This document shows, piece after piece, positions 1 through 13,200 of a stretch of DNA of 64,000 bases (within the stretch, counting starts at the first letter, position 1; every line of letters begins with the position of its first letter). The stretch lies in NCBI GenBank assembly GCA_002633025.1, contig NMRB01000802.1:211189-275188 (forward strand), given 5' to 3'. The position numbers and the translations under genes are program-made. Below the pieces are notes generated by a model. The model did no database searches and had not been told where the DNA came from. It was given only the letters and a program-made list of their open reading frames with translations. The DNA comes from Notospermus geniculatus (Eukaryota > Nemertea > Pilidiophora > Heteronemertea > Lineidae).

Positions 1-18
1 TTTCTTCACTTCACTGAA

Positions 19-95
19 GGAGCCCTGATAGGCTAGTGGTTATCACGTCCGCTAAACAGGCAGCAGGTCCCGGGTTCAAATCCACCCAGGGCCAT
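19..95 (+). mobile_element. tRNA-derived SINE head (intronic)
   Basis: An A-box-like stretch at about 29-45 (TAGGCTAGTGGTTATCA) is followed by a B-box-like stretch at 72-83 (GGGTTCAAATCC), the internal RNA polymerase III promoter of a tRNA. The flanking sequence does not form a 7 bp acceptor stem, so this is a SINE head rather than a tRNA gene. It lies in the intron before the first kinase exon; the rest of 96-312 is ordinary intron with possible SINE body. Confidence 0.6.
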
Positions 96-312
96 ATGAG
101 ATTTCATTCCCAGCTCTTCAAGTCCATCGCATGGGACAGTAAGCCGCAGTGCCTTGTACCTTGTGCCTTTGCAAGGGCAAGTAAGATTCCATCCAAGTGA
201 GGAACATGAGTAGCTTGAGATGGCCTCGTCCGTACTTACCAGGGCCAATAATGCTACGGTTTTGGCCCTGATGGAAAATCCAATCCAATACTTGATTGGT
301 CTTTGTTTTCAG

Positions 313-1254
313 CCTGAGAACATCCTGTGTACCACCGAGGACAGCTCTAAGATCAAAATCATCGACTTTGGCCTCTCACAGCGTGTTGACCCGAGGAAGA
401 AGGTCCACGTCCTGTTTGGTACGGCCGACTTTGTCGCCCCAGAGATCGTGAACTATGAACCTGTTGGTCTACCGACTGATTTGTGGAGTATTGGTGTCAT
501 CTCATACGTCCTGTAAGTTTAAAATCCTTTGTTTACTCTCAAAACAAGGCCAATTTACACAAAGATGAAAATGTGTCATCGACAAAAGCTTGAAAGTCAC
601 CTGAACCCCGTCACATAGGTCTTCATTGGAAAGCTCTCAGTGAGTACTTTCGAATGAATATCTATGTGATGGAGTTTCTGTAAGATTTCAGGATTTGGCA
701 GGTTTATGTACCACTTATTTCATCATACGAACTTACCACTATTTCAGCCTGTCTGATCTCTCCCCTTCTCTCTTGCCACTTAGAATAGGCCTACTCATTA
801 CGGTACATGTTTTACCCCTATTTCAGCCTGTCTGGTCTCTCCCCCTTCGGAGGTGAGAATGACAAAGAGACCTTCCAGAACATCAACCACTGTGACTTTG
901 AGTTTGACGATGAACTCTGGGACAACATCTCGGAAGACGCCATCGACTTCATCTCCAGATTACTCGTCAAAGACAAAAAGTAAGTCGTTCATGGACCTAG
1001 AATATTCAAACTTTGTACATGGGTAACTTCTTCTAATGAGCAGACGGAGTAAATCATTGGTCATGGTCTGCATTGACCCCAAAGAGCACATTTCTTAAAG
1101 GCCAAGGTTTTCAACAGATTCAAACAAGAGGTGGGGTGTTGTTGACCTTATGACCTTGATTTCAAACTTTTTACACGGGTACCTCAACAGATGTTTCTCT
1201 TTCTTCAGGGGCAGAATGACCATCCATGATGCCCTCGCTCACCCCTGGCTCTGC
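313..1254 (+). CDS. Kinase domain 1, C-lobe (3 exons: 313-512, 827-979, 1209-1254)
   Basis: The first exon starts at the PEN of the catalytic loop, so the N-lobe and HxDLK lie upstream of the window. DFG is at 364-372, the APE motif at about 436-444, followed by DLWSIGVISYVL, the LSGLSPFGGEND segment and HPWLC. These are hallmarks of the titin/twitchin/MLCK family of CaMK-type kinases. The activation segment is intact (FGTADFVAPE), so nothing visible argues for a dead kinase. Splice phases are 2, 2 and 0, the same as the matching junctions of kinase 2 at 51892/52193 and 52345/52764, which supports common descent of the two kinase domains. Confidence 0.9.
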
Positions 1255-4200
1255 GTAAGTAAACTTTTACTAATTCTGACTCGATGCATAAGTAACCCAC
1301 TTTTCTCTGAGTTCTGTCTAAGTTGAGATTCAGTTTGTTCGTCCTCTGTTTCATGTTTTGTTCAAATGTAAACCTCGTCAGAATTTTGTTGTCAAGTCAT
1401 TTTGTTTGTTAGTCGCTTTCATGAATTCAAAATTCAAGAAAATTGGAACACTTCCTAAGAGCATCATCTTCCATAATGACCCCTCAACCTATAATATATA
1501 GTTATCTAGTACCCCTTCTTTGTTCCTCATTTTCCTATAAAAATGTCCTATAAGCCCTTATGTGCGAGTACATCCTGTATAGTGTATCATGGTGGCCAGA
1601 AACATGAGAAAGAATCATACAATCCGTGTATATAGCTTTGTAGATTTCCTTTTTGACCCCATTTTGCTTACCGGTATCCATGACGACAAGAGATGCAAGG
1701 AAATCGACAACATGAACCTCCGTGCTTAACTCGACTCAACGTTTGTCTTTCTTCTGTCCTTAAGGTGCTCCTCCACAGGGGCGGATCCAGAGTAAAAGAA
1801 CCTGGGAATGGATTGCTCTGCTGTGTCGGGAGGGACAGGGGGTTCGGGATGGTGTAGGCCTATTTGGTTTCTCTCCTTATGAGATACTTGAAAGTATCTC
1901 ATAAGCAGAGAAACCAATCTAACTCTCTAAGGTTTTCATTACCGGTACCGGAATGATATGCGGACGGGGAGGATGGATGCGTGCAGCTTGCTAGGCCGAA
2001 TAGGCCTACTCAATGGGCCAAAATATTGATTTAGGCCAATGCAGCAGAAAGCTTTTGCCTGTGGGCCAAAATGTCATGCTAAATACGGTAAACATGATAA
2101 AGGGGAAGGCTTCTTTCCTCCACCGTAACTCGTAAATTTTCACTGGTGATGTGACGTCATGACGTTATCCGGGTTCCGGGGTACGTGAGCACGCCGCTCC
2201 AGGTGAATGACGCGGTACCAATGACGCGACGTCATCATGTTCTGTTACCGGTCCTAGGCCTGTGAGTGCGGGAGCGCTGCGAACAAATCCGGAAACACTT
2301 TCATGACGTCCCAACCTCATACTCGAAAGATATAATTGCCTCAAAATCATCACTTAACCCCGATTTTGACCAAAAAGACCATCCAGTTGCTTAAACATGC
2401 GTATTGGCAGCCATTCCTGTGATTAGCAAAGTCTGTCTTGGCTTCATTAACGCAGTATAGCTTGCAATAGTTTCAAGGTGAAAATCCTCTACAAGGCCAA
2501 AATCTATGACGTGACCCACATTTGCTGTTTGCTCGCTTCGCGTCATCGCCGCTACGCGGCGGTTCGGGTCGTTGCGTCCAGGGTTTGGGAAGAGGGGGCG
2601 CCCTGTGCTAGGAACATTGAAATTTGCAACAAATTCCAGAATTTCATGGTCGATTTTACAGCTTTGTTGGAGAAAAGGGGAGACGTGCACCCTGGGTCCC
2701 CCTCTGGATCCGCGCCCCCTGGGTGCCCCCTCTGGATCCGCGCCTGCTCCACATGAGAGATTTTTCATATGCGTCTCTCTACGGGCAACTCAACTATGGA
2801 CAGTTGTTTGCATCATTGGTCTCGACAATAAGCTGTAAGGAAACCAACAATGGTGACTTACCCATAGAGAGCCAACTCACATGAGAAAACTCTCCCGTGG
2901 ATGAGCACCTTTCATCCTGTAGTTTTCTTTGTTTGTTCCTTGTTTTTCTAACTGCCTGCTTTATTATTCGTCATCAGCGTATTGACGTGATTGAGAAGGA
3001 GGAGATCCCCGTCGTTGTCGAGGTGAGTTATCGCATGTTTGTCTTCGTTAACTTGTCTTTCACCGTCACTTTCTGAGAGAACCACACGCCACTGTTGTGA
3101 CCTCCATTTGGCGTCTCATCGCCTTGATTTCCCTCTGGCACCCGAAGAGACCAGGCTCTTGTCAAAATGTGGAAATACCAACCCATACCCTGATCACCTT
3201 CATAGGACAAGGCACCAGTCATCATGAATTTGACCTTGAACTTCTGACGAAGCTATAAATCCCGGCACAGAAATCCCTCAAAATCTGCCTTGATGTTGCA
3301 CTAATCCCATGTTTAAGCCCCTGTTTCATAACCACACACATTCCCACAATGCACACGTTGATCTAAGCACTGGATTGGTTCAAACTAACTCTGGTAAGTT
3401 ATCCGTGCCCCCAGTTAAGATGTATTTTAAACCACAGTATCCTTTCCTTTGCTCTTCCATCTGTTGTTGCCCATCTCTGTCCATTTGTTTTTGCACAAAC
3501 TGTTCATTGTTGTTGCGCAACCTGCCCATTGTTGTTGCACAGCCTGTCCATTGTTGTTGCACAATCTGTCCATTGTTGTTGCACAACCTGTCCATTGTTG
3601 TTGCACAACCTGTCCATTGTTGTTGCAAAAGTACACCTTCCAATGTTACTGCACAATGTTGCCTGCTTCATCTATTGTTGTTGAACCAGAACACTCCTTC
3701 TGTTGTTGTTGACAATTTGAGGGTTTGTCCCTCTGTAATACTCCATCGAGCAACTTAAAAGGTGGTGACAGACTGGTGCGTAAGCAACACGCGTTCAACC
3801 AATCAGGGAGGCAGTAACATGGACCAAAACACCTAACGAAGAATCTGATTGGCAGAACGCCTGCAGGACGCGTTGCATATGCGTCAGTCTGTCACCGCCT
3901 TTATGTTTGAAATAGGGTATTGAGCAATGTGAAATGTTTGAGATATTTAATTGTAAATCCGAGCTTATCTAGGCCTACCTCACCTTTCCTCACCTGAACA
4001 TCTTAACTTTGCAGCATCATCATCATCAGGCCTGGCAACATAACCCTTCATTTCAAGGCTTAGCTCTACCCGGATACGTGGTACATTGTACCGTACCTGC
4101 ACACCTGTAGGCCTATGGATGCAATCACTATTCATAGGTTTGAAAACAAGAAAAAAGTTAATTGAGGAGTCATTTGATGCAAGAAACCTGTAGATGGCTG

Positions 4201-7200
4201 ATGTATTTAGAAATGTAAGCCAACCCACACCAGGTGCATGTATAGCTTGGTTGAATCCAGCTTAACTTGGACCAAATACCTGTGAATTGTTACAGAATGA
4301 AATATGTCTAATCTGGATTACTTCTCAGTCGAAACAGACTATATTGCAATCCAGGTGAAACAGACTTCAGGTTCCAACCTAGCGAGACCCATGAATTAGT
4401 ATATGGTGTTACTTGTAATGTGTGCGAAATGTAGTGAATATTAAGGTGAGACAGATGGCAGGTTTCAAACTGACAAGAGCAAGAAATCAGTGTATAGAAT
4501 TTGGTGAAATGTGGCCAGTTTTAGTTGGAATGGACTATAGTTTACAACTCAAACAATCAGGTTAATTTGTAACAGACTATAGATGAGTAGGTGCAGAGGA
4601 AGCCACATCCTGATCTCGCTGCATGTGGCAGTCGGTCGTCAGCCTTCGTTCAGAGCATCGCCACGGTTTTGGTCGGTGTACCTCTCCTCTGATTGGTGGC
4701 TCAGGATTTGAATAATTCAGTATCGTGGCTTCTCATTCGCTTTCGAAAAAGTAACCAGCATTGTTGTGCTTTTGGACATCTCTGATTGGTGGTTCGATTT
4801 GAAGCAATTCAGGATACAACAGATGCTTTCAAGGAGTATTTTAAGTAGGTCAAGTGAATCTAGGTCAAGGTAAATCTAGATCTAGGTCAAGCCGGGTTCA
4901 TTGAGTTCAGAATATCACGCAGGTGTTAGGGTACCTCATCATATTTCCTTAGGTCAGAAACATTCATCTGTTCATATCCACATGCCAGCCTCATCTTGAC
5001 TTATTCGTAATCAATGGACATATTTTTGGATCGGTTTATAATTCACGATGGCTCACATTGACATTTCATTGGATCCGCTCGACGCCGAGATTGACTTCCT
5101 GTTTAACAATAAACATGGCTTACACAGGATCTTGGCTTATCATTATAAATACAACACATGCACCAAGTCAGTCAAGGTAAATCACGTCCATCTTTCCATT
5201 TCTCAAAGTCTCATCACTACTAAGCCTTTTCACGTAAAGGTCCAACCTCCAGCGAGCCTTCCAATCATACCACCGTTTCAGTACTTTCCCTTCCCTCAGC
5301 TCTCATCCTCAGCAGAATGAGAATAAGACATCATGTCCTTATGATGTTGTGTTTTTATCTTTTCAGGGTGTTGTTGAGAAGAAACTGGAGATGAAACCAC
5401 TGGATACCCATCATCACAAGGAGCTGAAGAGATGGAGGGTAAGTTACTCGTTACAGTTCTTCTTCTGTGTTTGGTGATGACGATCAAACACGTAATTCTT
5501 CGTTCAATAAAACTTGCCATCCACTGAAGATCCTCCCTGTCCCTGCGGCTTATCTTCAGGTGCTTGGTTCCGGCCAGAATTCCTGTTGACAGGTCACCAG
5601 GGGACAGGTGTTCAGGTGTTGTCTCATCACACCACATTCACAGTTGGCTGCGGCACAGACTAGTTTCCAGTATCTTATCACCTCTAGTACCTTTGAGCCT
5701 CTTTCCCTGTTAAAAAGGTTGTTTCAATAATATCTCACTTATCAACACTTCAGACTACACCCCTGTACACATTCCATCCTTGATCTGTTAAAAACAAGGC
5801 TTTTTGCTGGCAATCGACAAGGCCTACCTCTTGAAGGCCTACCAGTACCTCTTGAAGGCCTACCTCATTAAGTTCATTTTCCGATCAGATAGAACTTGAT
5901 ATTCAAGGTAGCTTCCTTGATTTTTATCTGGCGTATAGAGTTTGATCCAATCAAAATACTGTTTGTCTGGGGACCATCTCACAAGTTTCATTCAGTCAGA
6001 CAAATCACTGAAATGGTTCCAGCACAGGGTACAAGGGGCCATCTCAAACTACTAAATTCAAGATCTATTGTTAGCTTCCCATCTGAATGTTTGAGTCGTT
6101 CATGAAGTTCATTCTAATCTTGATTCCAGGCTCCACCAGAGCAGATCCTTGGTATTGGTCGCCTCGCATCCATCAGTCCCGTCTTCCGTCGCATCAACCA
6201 GAAGGGCGTCTTCGAACGTGACCTCCAGATGGGTGAGTAAGGTCAAATAGGAAAGGTCAAGTAGAGAAGGTCAAGTGAGGTTGAGTGGGAATGGTGAATC
6301 AACGTCAAGTAGGGAAGGTCAAGTAAGGTCAAATAGGAAATGACAAGCAAGGTCAAGTAGAAAGACTTCAATATCTCTATATCTCGTTGTGTTTCAGAAA
6401 TGCCTGAGAGTGAACCGAAGATACTACAGAGTTTGAGTGACGTCGATGCCTTCGAGGGAACTGGTGCCAGGATGAGGTGTATAATCCAGGCCCTACCGGA
6501 GGCAACCATCAAATGGTACGTCTTCTTTCTCGGGTTTGAATCCCGGGCAAAATGGGATTATTCAGTCTGGCAAGCATCTCTGCTTTTGCTGAGATAAAGA
6601 GGTAAAGAGACTGTCTCACGCTGACAGTGGGGTTGAACCCGGCACCTTCAGACCACCAGCCAGAGTCCTGAGCCACTACACCACGGCGGCTCCTGAGACC
6701 ACCAGCCAGAGTCCTGAGCCACTACACCATGGCAGCTCCTCATAACAAATTTTTCTCGCATTCTAGGTACAAAGAGGATGAGCTCCTTCATCCCAGTAAC
6801 AAATACAAGATGCATTTCAAGAACAGTAAGGCCACCTTGGATATAGAGGACGTCCACCTTGATGATGGCGGACTCTACACATGTAAGGCTACTAACGTCC
6901 TGGGTGAGACCAGCACATCGGCTGAACTGGACATTCAAGGTACGTGTAATCTGAGAGGGCAGACGGCTTCTAAAAATCATGTTCCATTCTCATGTTTGAA
7001 AGTACCTGAAAGTACAATATGAAGGAATGGTCAGTGCCACTTTGACTGCTGATGGACGGAGAAGACGTGGTCCAGGGATATCTCACAAGGACGGGAATGG
7101 TGCAGATGTGGATGTCTGCATGATAAACTGGTGCTAAACTCAGGCATCCTCCCACAGCAGGGGTTTTTACCTCACTCCTCTTCATCCACTCACAGCAAGT

Positions 7201-10200
7201 GTATGAAGAGGAGCAAGACCAAAGCCCTGCTGTGGGAGGATGAAACTCGGGAGGAAACGTCCAGAAGGTCCTTGTCTTTTTCCGTGGGTCACAAGCCTTG
7301 CCTTTCTCCTACGAAGGAAAGTGGCGAGCGCATGACAAGGCCCCGCCTCCATGAAATGCTGGGCTTTACCTTACCAAGGCCAGGATAAATCTCAGGTCTT
7401 TACTGATTCACCCTGCGTATACATCACTTACCCATCTTCAATCCACATTCAGGTACAGGTCCCAAGAGGCGACGAAGCTCTGACCTGACCCGTGTCCGTC
7501 TGCCCGGCCTCGACGCCCTCAAGGACGACACCCAGCCTCATTTCCGTCTGCCGTTGATGCCACAGATCATCAAGGAAGGAGAGGATGCGTACTTTAGTGT
7601 TACAGGTGAGGTTAACCCCCTACCCCCGCCTCCACCCCTGCGACGATTCCGGGACTACCTGTCGACTGTGCATGGATCTGTTCCCGTTGGGTTTCGGACG
7701 ACCTGTGTCCAGCATCTCTCAAGCCTAATCCCTAATCTATTGCTCATCTCTCCTTCAGTAACTGGTCGCCCCGCACCAGAGGTCACATGGTACCACAACG
7801 ATGTCAAGGTCACCACCAGTGGTCGTTACTTCCTACTCCAAGACGAGAAAGTCTTTAAGTTCCAGATCAGGAACGTGGAGGAGTCAGACAACGGGGACGT
7901 GAAGTGTGTCGCTAGCAACGCGTACGGTGAAGCAATGTCGCTCTGCTCACTGCAGGTGTTAGGTACGTGCAGGAATATCAATAATTTGAAGCTCCTAGCT
8001 TATGATTCTTGATGCAATCTGATCACTCATACGAAGCTGCCCCTCAGGTAAGCACCTGTTACAATCTTATGATATCAAATTCTCTTTCAGTCAACTTACC
8101 TGAAGACTACGAGCAGCCGTACTTCATGCAGGAGCTGAGAGACATCAAGATCGTGGAAGGCAGCGCCGCCAGGTTCGACTGTAAATTTACCGGTTATCCT
8201 GAACCAGAAATCAGATGGTAAGTAGTTGAAAATGTTTGAATATTCAATCGTAAGGAGACCGTCAATGGTGATTTTCCCACTGGGAGTCGACTGACATGAG
8301 AAAATTCTCACCCTGAGCGCCACCTTTAGGCTGTGCCAGATAACTTGGGGCACAGTTCAAGGCTCGGCCTAAAAATGTGACCCGCTACAGCAGAAGTAGG
8401 CGCTTGTTGCAGGTGATCGTCACTGGTCATCAGTTTACTCAACTATCCACTACTATTGTCAACCTGCAGAGACGTACATTTCAGCTATTGTGTTCTACGG
8501 CCGTTAACCCTTTCCTCGGTTGCGACAAGCGCCTACTTTTGCTGGATCGGGTCATGGACAGAAATCGTGTAATTTGCATTTCAATGGATCACTGATTTCC
8601 ATTCCACAGGTTCAAGGATCGTAAGGAGATCCACAGCGGTGAACATTACCGCATCACCCAGGATGATGACGTCACATGCTCCCTGACCATCATGGAGTCA
8701 TTCCCAGAGGATACCGGGGCCTACATGTGTCAGCTGAGGAGTGAGGCTGGTATGGCAAGCTCGGAATCCCTCCTCAATGTCATACGTAAGTAACCATTAA
8801 CTTCTGTCTGATCATTCTGTTTGATGCCCTTCGAGGGGTTACTTGAGTGAGGGGTTACTAAGCTTTCCATTTATTTGACAGAACTCGACTTTGAGAAACC
8901 AAGAATCCCGAAATACACGTTTGAATTCCCGCGGCCGCCACCCACGCTGCCACCAACACCGCGCAAGAAGATCACAGTGAACCGGGCACCGATGTTCACT
9001 GTCCGGCTGAAGAACCGTATCGTGGATGAAGGCATGGATATCAGGCTGCAATGCTCCGTGATTGGTCGGCCTGATCCGCAGTATAAGTGGTTCAAGGATG
9101 GTCAGCCGCTCGTCACAAGTTACAGATACGCCATCAGGGTAAGTACGCCATCAGAGGTGATACAGACGGTTGTATCAGTTATGGTGGTCACAGGATAACT
9201 CGTAGTTATGGTGTTGACATGTCTAGGCTGGTTTCTGTAGACTCTTCCCTCACTTTTATGACCTCTCCATTCCAGTCCCACTTTGGTTTACTCTGCCTGT
9301 CTATAGACAACGTGAAGAGAGAGGACGCCGGCCAGTACATGTGTGTAGCTTACAACGAGGAGGGTGAGACAGCCTGCGCCATGCATCTGGACGTCAGAGG
9401 TAAGGGACAGGGGTGGTGGAAGGTCAAAACAGTTTATACCATCCCAAAGGAGAACAGAGATTGATACTGGTACATGGAATCCTGAGCCCTGTTCAATTTC
9501 TCCAAAAGACCAAGTGTTACAAGCCTAAATCATATCTTCTGGTTCTAGGTATCGAAGATTTCAGCCTCGGCTACATGCGACCCACGTTTATCCGTCCTAT
9601 CAAACATATCGTGGTCCAGGAAGGAACACGGGCCGTGTTTGACTGCATCGCGACTGGTAACCCAATGCCTGACTTCATCTGGTGAGTTTTGAGAAATCAA
9701 AAGACGAGCTCCTCTTGTTTGTGCCAATGGGAGAATTGACTGCTGTTAGAAGCCGCCTATTAGCGGTCCTAGAACAGTCCTTGAGTGGTTTGTCAAGGTC
9801 AGAACCAATCATTCTGTTGTTGGGACATGAATTTTAGTAATGTACTTTTGGACTATCACCTTAAATCTTTAAATGATGATCTATCCATTTTCAGGCAACG
9901 AGACGCAGTGGAGATCGGCGCCGACACCGAGCGCCTGAAGATGGTATCGGACGACAAGGGTAACTCCAAACTGATCATACGGAATGTAGAGAAGGAGGAC
10001 GCTGGACTTTACTTTGTGACGGCGTTCAGTAAAGCTGGACGGTCCAAGTGTGGGGCAACACTCAGGATCATTGGTAAGTCATAACGTACAAGACCAAAGA
10101 TGCTTTTCAATTTCAAGTCTCTGAATACCAAGCATGGGCCCTTTGTATCTTATGCTGTGCGAGGTAGAACATATTTATTTGGATCCTTTCAGAAAAATCC

Positions 10201-13200
10201 AAGTCACCCTCTGAGGAACGGTTCAGTCCCGGCCGTGGTTCCACCCAGTCACTCTCACCAGCAAGAAGTCCGAGCCCACTGTATGGTGTCCCACCAGAAT
10301 TCACCACAGACCTCCCAGAGAAGATTGACCTGAGGGAAGGAGACCCTCTCTTCTTGGCTTGTTGTGTGTGGGGAGATCCCAAGCCTGTTGGTAAGTGACT
10401 TTGACCCTGGTAGGGAAGGGCGTCACAAGTGGAGGCCAGGGACTTTCTGTCCCCTGTACCTGTCCAAACTTCCATCTGAGAGCATTGGCGTTCCTCGCCA
10501 TGAGAATTTTCTTGCACAGTTTGGCTCTCTATGGGCAACTCAGTTGTAGAAAACTACGGGCAGTCGTTTGTGTCATTGGTGTATTGCCCATAGAGAGCAA
10601 ACTTGCACCAGAAACCTCTCACATGGAAGATGATCTTGATTCTTGAAGTTTCTTAGACAAGCGTAATCATGTATCGTTGAATTTACTGAGTTTTTGACAA
10701 ACTTGACGTATGTTTGTTCTTGTTTCAGTGACGTGGCACAAGGGGGCGCGTGATCTTTTCTACAGCACCAGACATCGCGTCACCTCCGACGGCAAGAGTC
10801 AGTACATCCTAGAAATCCCCTCCGTTCTCGTCACCGACTACGGTCGTTACCAGGCAACCGCATCCAACCCGGTTGGTGAGTCTGTCTCGTCGTGTCTGGT
10901 CACCGTGGAGGGAAGACTCAGTGATTATATCAGGTATGTTACATTCCACATTTGATGTCAGAGTGTCTGGTTTGAACACGTCCCAGTGGCATAGTTTAGA
11001 CATCAACACCCATCATGTGTGGGGTTCAATTGCTTGTTATGTCCATTCTTAAAATGGGAGACTTTCCTGCCGTTAGAGGCCGCCACTAATTAAAAGTCCT
11101 TGAACAGCATGAAATTTGATGTCGCAGAGAAGAACTGCATGCCACAACATCATCCATAATGACGTGGATGGCGTGGCTTACGGTACGTCAGTGACGTCAA
11201 ATTTTGCGACGTTCTAGGACCGCTAAGAGGCGGCCACTAACGGCAGTAAAGTCTTCCATTGAGACGGTGACTCTCTTTGACCAGTGCTGGTCTTGCTGAG
11301 CCTCTGGTTTTCACGTACATTACACCAAAGACCAATGAATTGAAGTCAACTTGAATGTATCAATCATCTCATGTTTCTAGGTTCAAACAAGGACGGACCG
11401 TTTCAGCCGAGCCCGAGTTTGAGAAACACAAACGACCCGTCAGAATCTCACTGCAGGAAAAACCGAGGAAACTCTTCATGGCTGAGGATGATATTGGTAA
11501 GTGTCTCATAAGAATTCGACCCCCATTTAAGCCTCTCTCTTCGAACCCCGTGTCCCTTGCTTGTGTAACCTTCTCAAATCTTATTATGTGATGAGGATCA
11601 CGCAACCCGATTGGCAGAGAGGGCAGCATCCGAGCATAAGACTCATAAGACGTTGAAAACGTGGAAAGGAAAGCAGTGATATCTTGTCACAACGTCCTTT
11701 ACGCTGTGCAACAAGGCAAGCACTGGGTCTTATGCTTGCTGCGCCATCTTTCATAGAAGTGTTGTGAGTTCCTCATCGGTACCATCCTGTGCTGTCTCTG
11801 TGTACGTCACGGTCTGTCATACATGTAAGTTGTATTTGTGCTGTCCCTGTTCATGTCACATTGTCCAGTTGTAAGTGTTCCAATCCTCAAACCTCCATTT
11901 GTAGGCCAAATAGAGTATAGCGGGGCCAGTCGGTGGGAACTGACACATCTCCATACAGTGGCGGATCCAGGAGTTGCCGAACGGGGGGGCATGGAATGGG
12001 CAAACCCCATTCCCTGAGCGCCGAAGGCGTGAAGCCACGAAAATTTTGGGGTAAAAGTGCCGGAAACATGATTTCCTGGCACCTGGGCAGGCCAAATTGA
12101 ACTTTCGTGCGCCGGGCATGCCCCCCTTGGATCTGCCACTGTCCATACATCGCCGCTTATTCCATGCACACACTCGGTGCACTTCCCACAGCTTGGCCCG
12201 TTACACTCTTCTTGAGCCCTCCTACCCTTCTTTGACCTCTCTCCTTTGCCTTCATTCAGCCCTTGTGTCACGGAGGACAGGTAAAACTGAGCATGAACGT
12301 GTGATATAGCGAAATATATAAACACCCTCCTCCATGTGAGAGTTCTGTATGTCATTAGGCCCTATAGAGGTTCTTCACTGATGTCACAACCGTCACGTGA
12401 CTGCAAATAATCGGCCATGTTGCCGTCAAATGGCTTGCAACGACGTCAAAACTCTCACGTCATGACATTTTGACGTCAGGATCAGTGTGTTGATGCTGTG
12501 TTCATGCTGTGACGTTGCTTGACATTTTGACGGCCAATATGGTGGCATCGTGTCGTCATGGAAATGTGACGTCACATGAAGAACCTCTATTGTTGGTTTC
12601 TTTCGACTTACCCTAACACCAATGACACCCGAGGTTTCCTATGGTTGAGTTACCCATAGAGAGCCAACTTGTGCAAGAAAACTCTCATGTGGAGATGCAT
12701 CTTTTAGGTAGGGCCTATAGATAATAAAGCTGTACTACAGATGAGTTCTGTTGCATGTTATTCTGTAGACGTCAACCAATAATATGTTAAACCTGTATAC
12801 ATGTATTTTGCTTTTAGATTTACCGGTTAGGAGTTTAGATTAGAACATCTATTTTATCCTTATTTTATGATACATACGCTGATATTAACTCCTAGGTGTA
12901 GGCTACTGGGCGTGTCTGTTGTCGCAAATGGACAGCCTCCCTTTCCTGGTTGCGACAAGCGCCTACTTCTGCTAGGTCGGGTCACATGGTTACATGTAAT
13001 TCGTATGACATCAGAAAAGTTACAAAATATGAGATCATTCGAGCGTTCTCACATCTTATTCCAGCTCCATACTTCCTGAAGCAGCTCCCACGTTCTCTGG
13101 AGAGTTACGTCGGCGAGCCAGTCCTACTCGACTGCCGTGTGTTCGGCCGCCCGGAGCCCGATGTTTACTGGACCAAGGACGGAGAGCCTCTTCCTGACGA

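Larger units (their letters stand above)
3023..5366 (+). other. Intron with minisatellite and MITE
   Basis: It contains the 22 bp minisatellite at about 3500-3628 and the family D MITE at 3758-3902. The remaining sequence, including an open stretch from 5048, has no splice-supported exon or recognisable protein. Confidence 0.6.

Noticed and set aside
5048-5320. 90-codon open frame as an exon between kinase 1 tail exons
   Set aside because: No suitable acceptor or donor with the required phase and no domain similarity.
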